Of a stretch of DNA of 64,000 nucleotides, positions 8,786-17,631 are shown in pieces. The notes below the pieces were generated by a model. The model saw only the letters and a program-made list of their open reading frames with translations. It ran no database searches and was not told the DNA's origin. The position numbers and the translations under genes were made by a program. The DNA is from UBA1351 sp964627665 (GTDB lineage: Bacteria; Bacillota; Clostridia; Lachnospirales; Vallitaleaceae). The stretch's first letter is position 1. Each line of letters starts with the position of its first letter. The DNA lies in contig CAZVKG010000012.1 in the NCBI GenBank assembly GCA_964627665.1, positions 1-64,000 on the forward strand, written 5' to 3'.

Positions 8786-9667
8786 CTATCCTTTCACAGC
8801 ACCAACAACGACACCCTTAATAAAATGTTTTTGTACAAAAGGATAAATGATCATTATTGGTAATATACCAATAACTGCCATTGCCATTCTCACAGAAGTT
8901 CCCGGCAAATCAACATTTCCTGTACCCAGAAAACTCGATGACCCGGATTTTAAAAATTGTATATTATTCATGATTTTAATCAGTAAATTTTGAATACCAT
9001 AGTAATCCGGATTAGTGATGTAATATAAGCCATTCACCCAATCATTCCAATAGATTAAGGCTGTAAATAAACTAATCGTTGCAACTGTTGGAACGGATAG
9101 TGGAAATACAATTTTCCAAAAGATTTTCATCTCACTAGCTCCATCAATCTGTGCGGATTCAATAATTGAATCCGGAATATTATTCAAATAGTAATTCCTT
9201 ACTAAAAAGACATTAAATGCAGTCACAAAATAATTTGGAAAGATTAATGCCCAAATCGTATTCTTTATATGGAAGAAATTACTCCACATAATATAAGATG
9301 ACACGATTCCTCCATTAAATAACATTGTAAAAAAGACAAAAAAGGCTAAAATATTTCTATATTTAAAACTTTTTCTTGACATAGGATAGGCCAACATTGC
9401 TGTTATCAGAACACTACCAAGGGTTCCAAAAAGAGTTACTATAATTGTAATTCCATACGCTCGCCCTATAATTCGACCTTGCTTTAACATGTAGTAATAT
9501 GCATCCAAACTAAGTTCTTTGGGTAAAAAGGAATATCCATTAGCAATAAGCGCTTTTTCAGACGTAAAGGATGCGATAATAATCAACAATATAGGCAGTA
9601 AAGTAATTGTGGATATAATGGTTAATGATATACTCGATATAATTTTCATTTTTTTTTCATCTGTCAT
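8786..9667 (-). CDS. CUT1 carbohydrate ABC permease (LplC/YtcP-like)
   Basis: A 293-residue inner-membrane permease with about six helices. The EAA loop that docks the ATPase is clear (ESAQIDGASEMKIFWKIVFPLS), and the C-terminus QKHFIKGVVVGAVKG is typical of the LplC/YtcP group that pairs with LplB-type permeases. The ATG at 9667 has AGGAGG 9 nt upstream and avoids overlapping the previous gene. Together with the next permease and lipoprotein it forms an oligosaccharide importer. No ATPase gene is present, so a shared MsmX/UgpC-type ATPase elsewhere in the genome is expected. Confidence 0.92.
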   Translation of the reverse strand: MTDEKKMKIISSISLTIISTITLLPILLIIIASFTSEKALIANGYSFLPKELSLDAYYYMLKQGRIIGRAYGITIIVTLFGTLGSVLITAMLAYPMSRKSFKYRNILAFFVFFTMLFNGGIVSSYIMWSNFFHIKNTIWALIFPNYFVTAFNVFLVRNYYLNNIPDSIIESAQIDGASEMKIFWKIVFPLSVPTVATISLFTALIYWNDWVNGLYYITNPDYYGIQNLLIKIMNNIQFLKSGSSSFLGTGNVDLPGTSVRMAMAVIGILPIMIIYPFVQKHFIKGVVVGAVKG

Positions 9668-9680
9668 AATTCCTATCCTC

Positions 9681-10637
9681 CTAGAATAACGCATTTTCAT
9701 TATTCACTTTACGCACAATAGCATTCGCTGTTATAACCACAATAAATCCAACAAGAGATTGATATAATCCTGCTGCTGCTGACATTCCAACATCATTCAA
9801 TTCCATTAATCCACGATATACATAGGTATCAATGGTTTGCGTCGTTTCAAATATTGCTCCTGAATTCATTGGGACTTGATAAAACAAGCCAAAGTCCGAA
9901 TAAAAAATCCTTCCGACGGCCATTAATGATAAAATCACAATCGTTGGTTTTAACATGGGCAATGTTATACTTTTGATTTGTACCCATTTACTAGCGCCAT
10001 CAATTTGAGCCGCTTCATAAATTCCTTGGTCAATTCCAGCAATGCTCGCCATATAAATAATACTGTGAAACCCCATCATTTTCCATAAGTATACAAGCGT
10101 CAAAATCACCGGCCAATACTTAGCTTCTGAATACCAGGCTACTTTTTCTAAACCAAATAATTCAATAACTGTATTATTAATAAATCCTGTGTCTGAATTT
10201 AAAAATGCAAACCCAATAAAGCCGACGACAACCCAGGAAAATAAATTGGGTAATAATAGTGAAGATTGAAAGAATTTCACACGTTTACTGGATCCTAGCT
10301 CATGCATAAGTATAGCTAAAGAAATAGCAACTATTGTACCTAGTACAATGAATGTCAGGTTATATAACAATGTATTTCTTATAATCATAAAGGCATCTTG
10401 TTTAAACAAATATTCAAAGTTCTTAAGACCATTCCATGGGCTTTTAAACACACCATCAATATAGTTATAATCTTTAAAGGCCAAGAAAACACCAAACATG
10501 GGCAAATAATTATTGATTAACAAATATATAATACCTGGCAAGGCTATAACTAGAAGGGAACTGGTGTTGGCCAGTTCCTTTCTTTTTTTTATCCTCTCTT
10601 TTTTGGTTCTCTCGTTCTTATTTATCATAATTATCAA
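9681..10637 (-). CDS. CUT1 carbohydrate ABC permease (LplB-like)
   Basis: A 318-residue permease of about six helices with the EAA loop IYEAAQIDGASKWVQIKSITLP and the LplB-type N-terminal YLPMFGVFLAFKDYNY block. The basic, KR-rich N-terminus lies in the cytoplasm. The likely start is TTG at 10637, because AAGGA sits 5 nt upstream, while the ATG at 10628 would be 14 nt from that site. It begins one base after the binding-protein stop codon. Confidence 0.92.
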   Translation of the reverse strand: MIIMINKNERTKKERIKKRKELANTSSLLVIALPGIIYLLINNYLPMFGVFLAFKDYNYIDGVFKSPWNGLKNFEYLFKQDAFMIIRNTLLYNLTFIVLGTIVAISLAILMHELGSSKRVKFFQSSLLLPNLFSWVVVGFIGFAFLNSDTGFINNTVIELFGLEKVAWYSEAKYWPVILTLVYLWKMMGFHSIIYMASIAGIDQGIYEAAQIDGASKWVQIKSITLPMLKPTIVILSLMAVGRIFYSDFGLFYQVPMNSGAIFETTQTIDTYVYRGLMELNDVGMSAAAGLYQSLVGFIVVITANAIVRKVNNENALF

Positions 10638-10638
10638 C

Positions 10639-12195
10639 TCATTCCTTATTTTCTAACCATTGGTCTAGCTGTCCTTGTTTTTCTGCAATTATTGCATTCA
10701 TTCCTGCAGAATCCAACTTTTCAATAAAATCCGGAACCGCTGTGACTGGGTCTACTGAACCTGTTGATATAACTGCAAGATATTGGTTAATAACATTACT
10801 TACTGCGGTATACTCAGTCTTTACTGCACTCGAATCAAAGGTGAATCCCATTGCCGGTGATTTCTTTGCAATTTGATTTTGCTCTTGCTCCCAAGCTAGT
10901 GATTCTTCATTTGTACCTTGTGACGGGTGCATGATAAAGAAGTTACCTAAAGTTCCAACACTTATCTGCGCTGTATAAGGAACTGTTGTCGCGTCTTCAC
11001 CTTCTGGGTATAAGGCTTGACCATTTTCATCTAATACATAGTCTCTACCTTCAATTCCATAAATCAACAGATTGACAACATCAGGATCTGTAAATGTTAA
11101 ATTCAAAAATTTAACTGCTGCTTCCGGAACATCACTCATTGATGAAACCATCCATGTTAAAGCACTGATTGACGATGTATCCAAATAAGCTTCTCCAATT
11201 CTTTTGGCACCAACTTTTGTGCCCATTTGTGATGATAATGACGCAGCCGTATCTTCTTCAGGGTAGCTATATGATGCTATATAACAAAAACTATTATTAC
11301 TAGCCATAAGCTCTTGAGCTGTACTCGTTGTCGTTGCGGCATCCTGTAAAATTAAATTTTCTTGATACCATTGTCTTGCTAATCCAGCTTTTTCCATGAA
11401 CTCCGGCAAGGCATAAAAATCAACAACTGTTAAGCTGTCACCTTGTAAAACACCTTTTGGTGAAAGATAGTCATCGGATAAAAAATCAATCTCTTCTACT
11501 GTTCGATAGATTCCTGAATCTCCAGGGCTCACAGGTACAAGAGGTGTCATATCCGGATAAGCATCTTTGACCGTTCTAAGAACATCCGTCAAATCTTCAA
11601 TACTTTTTACCTGTGACATATCTAAATTTAATTCATCTGCAATTTCTTGTTTGTAGATTACCATGGGAGTCAAAGCATACGGCTTATATGTAGGAATACC
11701 ATAAAGACTACCTTCTTTTGTTACAGCCGCAAGAATCTCTTCACCAATAAGTTCTTTTGTTTCCACAGCGTATTGATCAACAAGCTCTGTTATATCATAG
11801 GCCATTTTTGCAGATACGCTCGTATTAAAATCACCTAAAGATTCAAAAATATCAATTTGTTCTCCACCCTGAAGGGCAAGGCTTACTTTTTGTCCATATT
11901 CTGTAATATTGATTGGCATCAGTTCAACTTCAACACCAATCCTTTCGCGTGTAATTTTATTAATTTCTTCTTCAACAGAGCTTAATGCATCATTACTTGG
12001 GATATTGTTAAATGTCGCATATGAATAGACCACCGTTTCATACGATTCCCCTTTATTACTTGAATCTTTATTATCTGTTTCTGAATTCGTTGATGAATCA
12101 TTTGTATTATTGCCTGTACTGGCACCCCCACCACATCCAACAATACTCATCATCATAGATAATATTACTGTCATTAAAACTATTTTTTTTACCAT
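10639..12195 (-). CDS. ABC transporter carbohydrate-binding lipoprotein
   Basis: A 518-residue extracellular solute-binding protein of the family that serves CUT1 importers. The N-terminal signal peptide ends in a lipobox IVGC with Cys21, followed by a low-complexity Gly/Ser/Asn/Thr linker, so it is lipid-anchored outside the membrane. The mature part is rich in acidic and aromatic residues as expected for a sugar binder. It is the first gene of the operon leading to the permeases, DUF3237-like, Nif3-like, kinase, GH13_18 and esterase genes. AGGAGG precedes the ATG. I see no clear -35/-10 pair in the 110 bases upstream, which fits an activated promoter. Confidence 0.92.
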   Translation of the reverse strand: MVKKIVLMTVILSMMMSIVGCGGGASTGNNTNDSSTNSETDNKDSSNKGESYETVVYSYATFNNIPSNDALSSVEEEINKITRERIGVEVELMPINITEYGQKVSLALQGGEQIDIFESLGDFNTSVSAKMAYDITELVDQYAVETKELIGEEILAAVTKEGSLYGIPTYKPYALTPMVIYKQEIADELNLDMSQVKSIEDLTDVLRTVKDAYPDMTPLVPVSPGDSGIYRTVEEIDFLSDDYLSPKGVLQGDSLTVVDFYALPEFMEKAGLARQWYQENLILQDAATTTSTAQELMASNNSFCYIASYSYPEEDTAASLSSQMGTKVGAKRIGEAYLDTSSISALTWMVSSMSDVPEAAVKFLNLTFTDPDVVNLLIYGIEGRDYVLDENGQALYPEGEDATTVPYTAQISVGTLGNFFIMHPSQGTNEESLAWEQEQNQIAKKSPAMGFTFDSSAVKTEYTAVSNVINQYLAVISTGSVDPVTAVPDFIEKLDSAGMNAIIAEKQGQLDQWLENKE

Positions 12196-12291
12196 TTCTA
12201 AATCCTCCTTTTATTTGATACTCTAATTCTAGCAAGTTTTATTCTTATATTCTTTCATAAATAAGTCCTCTATTTTAAAATTTAAGCTTTA

Positions 12292-12323
12292 CTTAATAAA
12301 GAAAAAGCTCATTACTGAGCTTT
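12292..12323 (-). terminator. Intrinsic terminator overlapping the regulator's stop codon
   Basis: On the minus strand an 8-bp perfect stem AAAGCTCA/TGAGCTTT closes a GTAA loop (12323-12304), followed by an interrupted T-run. The stop codon TAA of the response regulator (12314-12312) lies in the loop, so the 3' end of the coding region doubles as the terminator. It separates the two-component operon from the transporter operon. Confidence 0.7.
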
Positions 12324-13889
12324 ATATTGTTTTGGGGATTGCCCCGTGTACTTTTTAAACATTGTCGAAAAATATGAAAAGCTATTAAATCCGACACGCT
12401 CTGATATCTCACTAACCTTAAGTTCATTCGATAATAAAAGTTCTTTCGCTTTTTCAACTCGATAATAGTTGATATAATCGTTCAAAGCTACTCCTGATTT
12501 TTTCTTATATACCTTTGCTAAATATTCCGGCGTTAAAAAGAAAACTTCTGCCAAAAGATTGCGATCAATATTCTCGGGATAATGTTGTTCTATAAAATAA
12601 TTGATTTTATCCACAATTGTCATGGATTGTTGCGCTTCCTCCACAAAAGTATAGGTTTGTTCGAGTAAATAGTTAATCCACCTTGTCATATCAATCATGG
12701 ATATCGTAGCATTATCTGATAATCTTACTGACAAATCATCTTGAAACAACTTGGTTGCCAAAACACCATTTTGCTTCAAATAACTATAGACCGTTTGCAT
12801 AATCTCTTGTTTGATTAAATATAAGGATCGTACATTCATCTCACCACAATTGACTAAATCATTAAATATCTTTTTTATATAAAAAAGAAATCTTGCTTTA
12901 TCTTTTTTTTCTATAAGAAGACTTAATTGTTCTACATCTAATATTTGAATACGTTTATCAGAGGACATTTTCACAGATTTTTCATGAAAAATCTTACCGT
13001 AACTCACTACATTATATTCAAACAAATCAAAAATTCTATCTTTTGCACTGGCCAACTGATGAATTTCATATTGATGACTAATGCAACATGTTAAATCTGA
13101 TGTAAAATATAGTTCACATATTTCTTGAAGTTTTTTACATCTACTTTCTAATTCCTTAGGCTCAACATCAACACACACAGATACAAAATTTAAGGATTCT
13201 GCCAAACTATACTTAACCACACTTTGGTTTTCAACAAAATCCGTTAATATTTCTGAATGAAATCCTTCTAACATAAACTCAAGGACATCTTTATCATAAC
13301 GTTCAAAGTCCTTATCCATATGAGTTATTCGAGTACAAATAATGCAAACTTTCTTTTCACTCTCTATCGGTAGGTTTCTTTTTTTAATTTCTTCCTTTAA
13401 CAGAGTCTTATCCAATGTTCCACCTTCAAGAACAAGCTTCCAAAATTCTAATTTGACAAGTCGCTCATTTTTTTGCATCCAAGCCCCATATTCACTTTTT
13501 TGGATTATAGAACGTCTTTGCTTTAAATTAACAATCACTTTTTTTATATTGAGTTCTAGAACATCGAATTCAATAGGCTTCGTAAGATAGGCTGCTGCTT
13601 GATAACTTATCGCATTTTTAGCAAATGAAAAATCTTCATGACAAGTCAATAAAATAAACTCAGCATCGTATTTTTGTTCACGAATCCATTTCAAAAAATC
13701 TAATCCGCTTTCCTGTGGCATTTCAATATCGCTTACAATAATGTCAATGGGATTTTCCGAAACTATTTGTTTTGCACTTTTCACATTATATGCATAAAAA
13801 ACCTCTTGAACGCCTATTTTTTCCCATTGTATTGAGTCTCTTATGACATCAATAATGGTCATATCATCATCTACAATTAAAGCCTTCAT
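12312..13889 (-). CDS. YesN-type response regulator with AraC output domain
   Basis: A 525-residue regulator. The receiver domain (1-125) has VDDD acidic pocket, phospho-acceptor Asp54 in SDIEMP, and Lys in YLTKPIEF. A long middle region of unknown fold follows, then two AraC helix-turn-helices (about 425-525), including LAEVFFLTPEYLAKVYKKKSG and VSEISERVGFNSFSYFSTMFKKYTG. It overlaps the sensor kinase stop by 4 nt. It most likely activates the adjacent transporter operon in response to the imported sugar or its binding-protein complex. Confidence 0.93.
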   Translation of the reverse strand: MKALIVDDDMTIIDVIRDSIQWEKIGVQEVFYAYNVKSAKQIVSENPIDIIVSDIEMPQESGLDFLKWIREQKYDAEFILLTCHEDFSFAKNAISYQAAAYLTKPIEFDVLELNIKKVIVNLKQRRSIIQKSEYGAWMQKNERLVKLEFWKLVLEGGTLDKTLLKEEIKKRNLPIESEKKVCIICTRITHMDKDFERYDKDVLEFMLEGFHSEILTDFVENQSVVKYSLAESLNFVSVCVDVEPKELESRCKKLQEICELYFTSDLTCCISHQYEIHQLASAKDRIFDLFEYNVVSYGKIFHEKSVKMSSDKRIQILDVEQLSLLIEKKDKARFLFYIKKIFNDLVNCGEMNVRSLYLIKQEIMQTVYSYLKQNGVLATKLFQDDLSVRLSDNATISMIDMTRWINYLLEQTYTFVEEAQQSMTIVDKINYFIEQHYPENIDRNLLAEVFFLTPEYLAKVYKKKSGVALNDYINYYRVEKAKELLLSNELKVSEISERVGFNSFSYFSTMFKKYTGQSPKQYKAQ

Positions 13890-15598
13890 TGCAACACGTC
13901 CTTTTCTTCTCCATGTTTTGAGTATTTCGGAATATACACCTTACTACTACAACCATGTGGTTGAACATTACTAATAATAACCAGGTGTTCCTTTTCATAC
14001 ATTAATTCCATCATCCGTTTGACACTCCATAAGCCAATCCCATATTCTTCATTTCGTAATTGCCCTTCTTCATTATTCATGTAACCAATAACTTCCTGTG
14101 GATACCCTAGCCCATCATCTTCAATTTCAATAAGTAACATCTCTTGGTTATCCCGTTGAACTTTGCTCACCTTAATAAGTAATGTAATGATTTCATCGAT
14201 CGATATGGCATATTTATATATATTCTCAACAAAGGTATGAATAATCATTTGGGGAATCATCCAATTTTCAAGTTCTTCAGGCAGATCAATCATGTGAAAT
14301 ACGCATTCAGGATACTTTAGTTCTTGAATTTCCATATAATTAATGACATGCTTAATTTCATCCTTTATGGGAACTGTTTTCATACCAACCTTAAACATAT
14401 ATCGGATATGTTTTGCCAGCGCTTTCACGTATTTATTAATTAGTGTGTTACTTCCTTTCAGACTCAAGCCCGAAACTGTTGTTAATGCATTGAGGAAAAA
14501 ATGCGGACGCAACTGCAAGCGAATATTTTTTAGCTCAGCATCTTGCAACTCGATTTTCTTTTCATATGAATTAATCTTTAATCCCATGATTTCATCAATC
14601 ATTTTATTCGTAGCTTCTTGCAAGAGTTCAAACTCCTCTGTTTTAAAATCACCTTGAATCCTATGTTCATATTTTCCTTCTTTAATTAATTTCAATTCTT
14701 CAATAATAACTTGCATAGGAAAAAATATCATTTTTCGTACATAACGTAAAAAAAACAACACAAAAACAAAAGTTGCTATTACAACAATACTCACAAAAAC
14801 CGTACTAATACTTACTTGTTTGAAAACACTGTTTTTTTTAGTAAAAGAATACATGATTAAGTCTGTATTTTTTATGGGCTGACTTACTGTATAATAATCC
14901 TTTAAATGTATATTTTCAATCATATTTTCGGGATCTGCCCCTAGATTATCTTGTCCCCAGACTTTTCCTATAAATCCATCATTATTCGCCAGCTGAATCG
15001 TTCTTGTTTCACTATCAATTGTATCCAAATAATCCAACAATTGATCTGTTTTTACATATATTGCAATGACTCTTTCATCATTTATTAACATTTTATATAA
15101 GTAAAATTCATCTTCATACGATAATAAACTCCACTTATTACTTTTGTTTTCACTATTTACAGCCGCAGCCGTATAATCCCGTAATTGATTTTTTTGCTCA
15201 TAATCAAATCCTCTTTTGATAACATCTAAACAGACCTTATATTCTTCATCATAAACAACAATGATATCCGCTATTTCGTTATTTGTTATTAAATCTTGCA
15301 TGTAGTTATGCAAGGATTTTGACGATAGCATTCTCACTTGTTCATTACTACTTTTAAGTTTCGCTAATTCTTCTTTTTGAATGACTAGACTGGTAAAATA
15401 ATTGTCCAATTTTGACGTTGTATTTTCAAATTCATTGATATATAGATTCAATAAGGCATTGGAAGATTCTTCGATTTCATTTTTTAAAATTATGTATGAA
15501 GATATCAAAAAAACAGCTAGAATTGCTCCAATTAATCCCGTTAGGGCAAATAAATATTTAGATATGTCTCTTAAAAAAGATTTTTTTCTTCTGACCAT
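13886..15598 (-). CDS. YesM-type sensor histidine kinase
   Basis: A 570-residue membrane kinase: one helix near the N-terminus, an extracellular sensor of about 240 residues, a second helix around STVFVSIVVIATFVFVLFFL, a HAMP domain, and a His_kinase domain with LRPHFFLNAL (phospho-acceptor His) typical of the LytS/YesM class, then an HATPase with IEIEDDGLGYPQE. The ATG at 15598 is preferred over the GTG at 15610, since AAGGAG ends immediately before the GTG. A TATAAT (15638-15633) lies 35 bases upstream but without a good -35. Pairs with the overlapping AraC-type regulator. Confidence 0.92.
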   Translation of the reverse strand: MVRRKKSFLRDISKYLFALTGLIGAILAVFLISSYIILKNEIEESSNALLNLYINEFENTTSKLDNYFTSLVIQKEELAKLKSSNEQVRMLSSKSLHNYMQDLITNNEIADIIVVYDEEYKVCLDVIKRGFDYEQKNQLRDYTAAAVNSENKSNKWSLLSYEDEFYLYKMLINDERVIAIYVKTDQLLDYLDTIDSETRTIQLANNDGFIGKVWGQDNLGADPENMIENIHLKDYYTVSQPIKNTDLIMYSFTKKNSVFKQVSISTVFVSIVVIATFVFVLFFLRYVRKMIFFPMQVIIEELKLIKEGKYEHRIQGDFKTEEFELLQEATNKMIDEIMGLKINSYEKKIELQDAELKNIRLQLRPHFFLNALTTVSGLSLKGSNTLINKYVKALAKHIRYMFKVGMKTVPIKDEIKHVINYMEIQELKYPECVFHMIDLPEELENWMIPQMIIHTFVENIYKYAISIDEIITLLIKVSKVQRDNQEMLLIEIEDDGLGYPQEVIGYMNNEEGQLRNEEYGIGLWSVKRMMELMYEKEHLVIISNVQPHGCSSKVYIPKYSKHGEEKDVLQ

Positions 15599-15683
15599 AT
15601 ATAAGCGCACTCCTTCATTCGACTATATAACAATTATACTACAGATTCTCCACTTATTATTTAAAATATAAGCGTTAAATTTT

Positions 15684-15732
15684 AAAATAAAAGTCGAAAC
15701 ACGATGCCACTCAGGCAAATCATGCTTCGACT
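15684..15732 (-). terminator. Intrinsic terminator of the second sugar ABC operon
   Basis: On the minus strand, AGTCGAA (15732-15726) pairs with TTCGACT (15698-15692), with a further inner stem containing CATGA/TCGTG and GCC/GGC, followed by TTTTATTTT. This is a strong rho-independent terminator between the permease gene and the next two-component operon. Confidence 0.85.
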
Positions 15733-15755
15733 CAATATTGTTTACTAATATAAAC

Positions 15756-16643
15756 TTATCCTTTCACACCACCAAGTACAATTCCTTTCACAAAATATTT
15801 TTGTAAGAATGGGTATACCATAATAATCGGCAAAGATCCCAAGAATATTTGTGAGGCGCGTAATGTTCGATCAGATATCGTTGCAAGTTCAGCAATCTCT
15901 TCTCGTGTCATCATACTATAGGAACGTTGAACAATAATTGTCTGAATATAACTTTGTAATGGATAATTATCCGGATTATTCATATAAAGCAGCCCATCAA
16001 ACCAACTGTTCCAATGAAACACGAGTGCAAATAACAACAAAGTTGCTAAAGCCGGTTTAGATAAAGGTACATATATACTCCATAATGATTTCCAATGTCC
16101 CGCACCATCTATAAAGGCCGCTTCAGATAATTCTTTTGGAATTTCTCGAAAGAAGTTGAGCAATAAGATGACACTAAATACAGGAACAGCCGTAGGCAAA
16201 ATCAAAGAAAACATATTGTCAAGTAATCCAACTTCCTTAACCAACATATATGTAGGGATTAGTCCTCCGTTAAATAACATTGTAATAAAGAAAACCCACA
16301 CGTAAAAGGAACGAGCTCTAAATGTTGCTTTATCCAATGACAAGGGATAAGCGACTAAAATAGTTAACACCATATTGATGGCACCACCAATTACAATACG
16401 TTCAACGGATGTAATCATTGATTTCCAAAAGGCTGCACGTTTTGCAACATAAGCATATGAATTAAGGGAAAAATCTTTTGGCCAAAATGTAACTTGACCT
16501 GTAGCCGCTGTAGCACTCGAGCTAAAAGAAACCGCTAATATATGAATCAAAGGTATGATGCATAGAGAGGCCATAGTGAGTAAGAACACAGTATTTACAA
16601 TAGTAAATGTATCTATTCCGTTTTTATTTTTATTCATTTTCAT
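15756..16643 (-). CDS. CUT1 carbohydrate ABC permease (LplC-like), second system
   Basis: A 295-residue six-helix permease; EAA loop SEAAFIDGAGHWKSLWSIYVPLS, C-terminal QKYFVKGIVLGGVKG. The ATG at 16643 has AGGAGG 6 nt upstream and leaves a 10-nt gap from the upstream permease gene, so I prefer it to the longer frame. It is the homologue of the permease at 8786-9667. It is the distal gene of a three-gene importer ending in a strong terminator. Confidence 0.92.
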   Translation of the reverse strand: MKMNKNKNGIDTFTIVNTVFLLTMASLCIIPLIHILAVSFSSSATAATGQVTFWPKDFSLNSYAYVAKRAAFWKSMITSVERIVIGGAINMVLTILVAYPLSLDKATFRARSFYVWVFFITMLFNGGLIPTYMLVKEVGLLDNMFSLILPTAVPVFSVILLLNFFREIPKELSEAAFIDGAGHWKSLWSIYVPLSKPALATLLLFALVFHWNSWFDGLLYMNNPDNYPLQSYIQTIIVQRSYSMMTREEIAELATISDRTLRASQIFLGSLPIIMVYPFLQKYFVKGIVLGGVKG

Positions 16644-16653
16644 AACATGCCTC

Positions 16654-17556
16654 CTAAAACAAACGGTAATCTGCAAAACGACGGGCTAGATAATATGATG
16701 AGGATATCATAATAAAGGCCACTGCGGATTTAAACAAACCTACAGCTGTGGCAACACCATATTGTGCATCCAATAATCCAATACGATAAACAAAAGTATC
16801 AATAATATCTCCACTTTCATATACGGGTGGGCTATATAGATTAAAGATTTGATCAAAGCCGGCATTTAATATATTCCCCATGCTAAGAACCATTAAGAGG
16901 ACTATGACAACACGCATTCCCGGTAACGTAACATGTAAAATCTGTTTCCATCTATTGGCACCATCTATTTGTGCGGCTTCATACAAGTTGGGATCAATAC
17001 CGGTTATTGCGGCTAAATAGATAATCGTTCCATATCCAAATTCTTTCCAAGTCTCCGTTGCAATCATTACAATGGGAAACCAATTGTTATCCCCTAAGAA
17101 AAAAATTGGTTCCATATTTAACGCTTTAAATAGGTTCCCAACAATACCATTAGAAGGCGATAGCATATCAATAAATATTCCACCAAGTACAACCCATGAT
17201 AAAAAATGGGGTAAATAGATAGCTGTTTGTATGCCCTTTTTTAACCCTGTGCTTCTAACTTCATTTATCAGTATTGCAATAATAATCGGGACCAGTAATC
17301 CAAATAATATTTTCATCATTGCAATAAAAATCGTATTATATACCACTTCATAAAAGTTTGGTAGCTGAACTACATATCTAAAATTATCTAATCCAATCCA
17401 TTTTTGTTCTCCAAACAAACCCTTTGCCGGAATAAATTTTTGAAAGGCAATAATAATTCCGGCCATAGGAATATAGTTAAAAATCAGAACAACAATAAAT
17501 CCTGGCAAAATCATTAAATGCAAAGGAATCTCTCGTCTTAGTTTTTTGCTTATCAT
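16654..17556 (-). CDS. CUT1 carbohydrate ABC permease (LplB-like), second system
   Basis: A 300-residue membrane protein with about six helices. LMILPGFIVVLIFNYIPM at the first helix and EAA loop LYEAAQIDGANRWKQILHVTLP place it in the LplB group. AAGGAG precedes the ATG. It is separated from the binding-protein gene by 75 bases containing a 9-bp hairpin without a T-run, a common arrangement that gives more binding protein than permease. Confidence 0.92.
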   Translation of the reverse strand: MISKKLRREIPLHLMILPGFIVVLIFNYIPMAGIIIAFQKFIPAKGLFGEQKWIGLDNFRYVVQLPNFYEVVYNTIFIAMMKILFGLLVPIIIAILINEVRSTGLKKGIQTAIYLPHFLSWVVLGGIFIDMLSPSNGIVGNLFKALNMEPIFFLGDNNWFPIVMIATETWKEFGYGTIIYLAAITGIDPNLYEAAQIDGANRWKQILHVTLPGMRVVIVLLMVLSMGNILNAGFDQIFNLYSPPVYESGDIIDTFVYRIGLLDAQYGVATAVGLFKSAVAFIMISSSYYLARRFADYRLF

Positions 17557-17587
17557 ATTATTAACTCCTTTATTTTCTCAGATACAT

Positions 17588-17620
17588 GTACAAGAGAGAC
17601 CAGCTACGCCCCTCTTGTAC
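17588..17620 (-). promoter_or_regulatory. Intercistronic hairpin between binding protein and permease
   Basis: GTACAAGAG (17588-17596) and CTCTTGTAC (17612-17620) form a perfect 9-bp stem with a 15-base loop. No T-tract follows on the minus strand, so it is more likely an mRNA-stabilising or partial-termination element that raises binding-protein expression relative to the permeases. Confidence 0.6.
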
Positions 17621-17631
17621 AATCATAACAA

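Noticed and set aside
15666..15684. Possible catabolite-repression (cre) site around ataagcgttaaat
   Set aside because: Contains the central AAGCGTT but the outer bases do not match the cre consensus (TG...CA); too weak to call.
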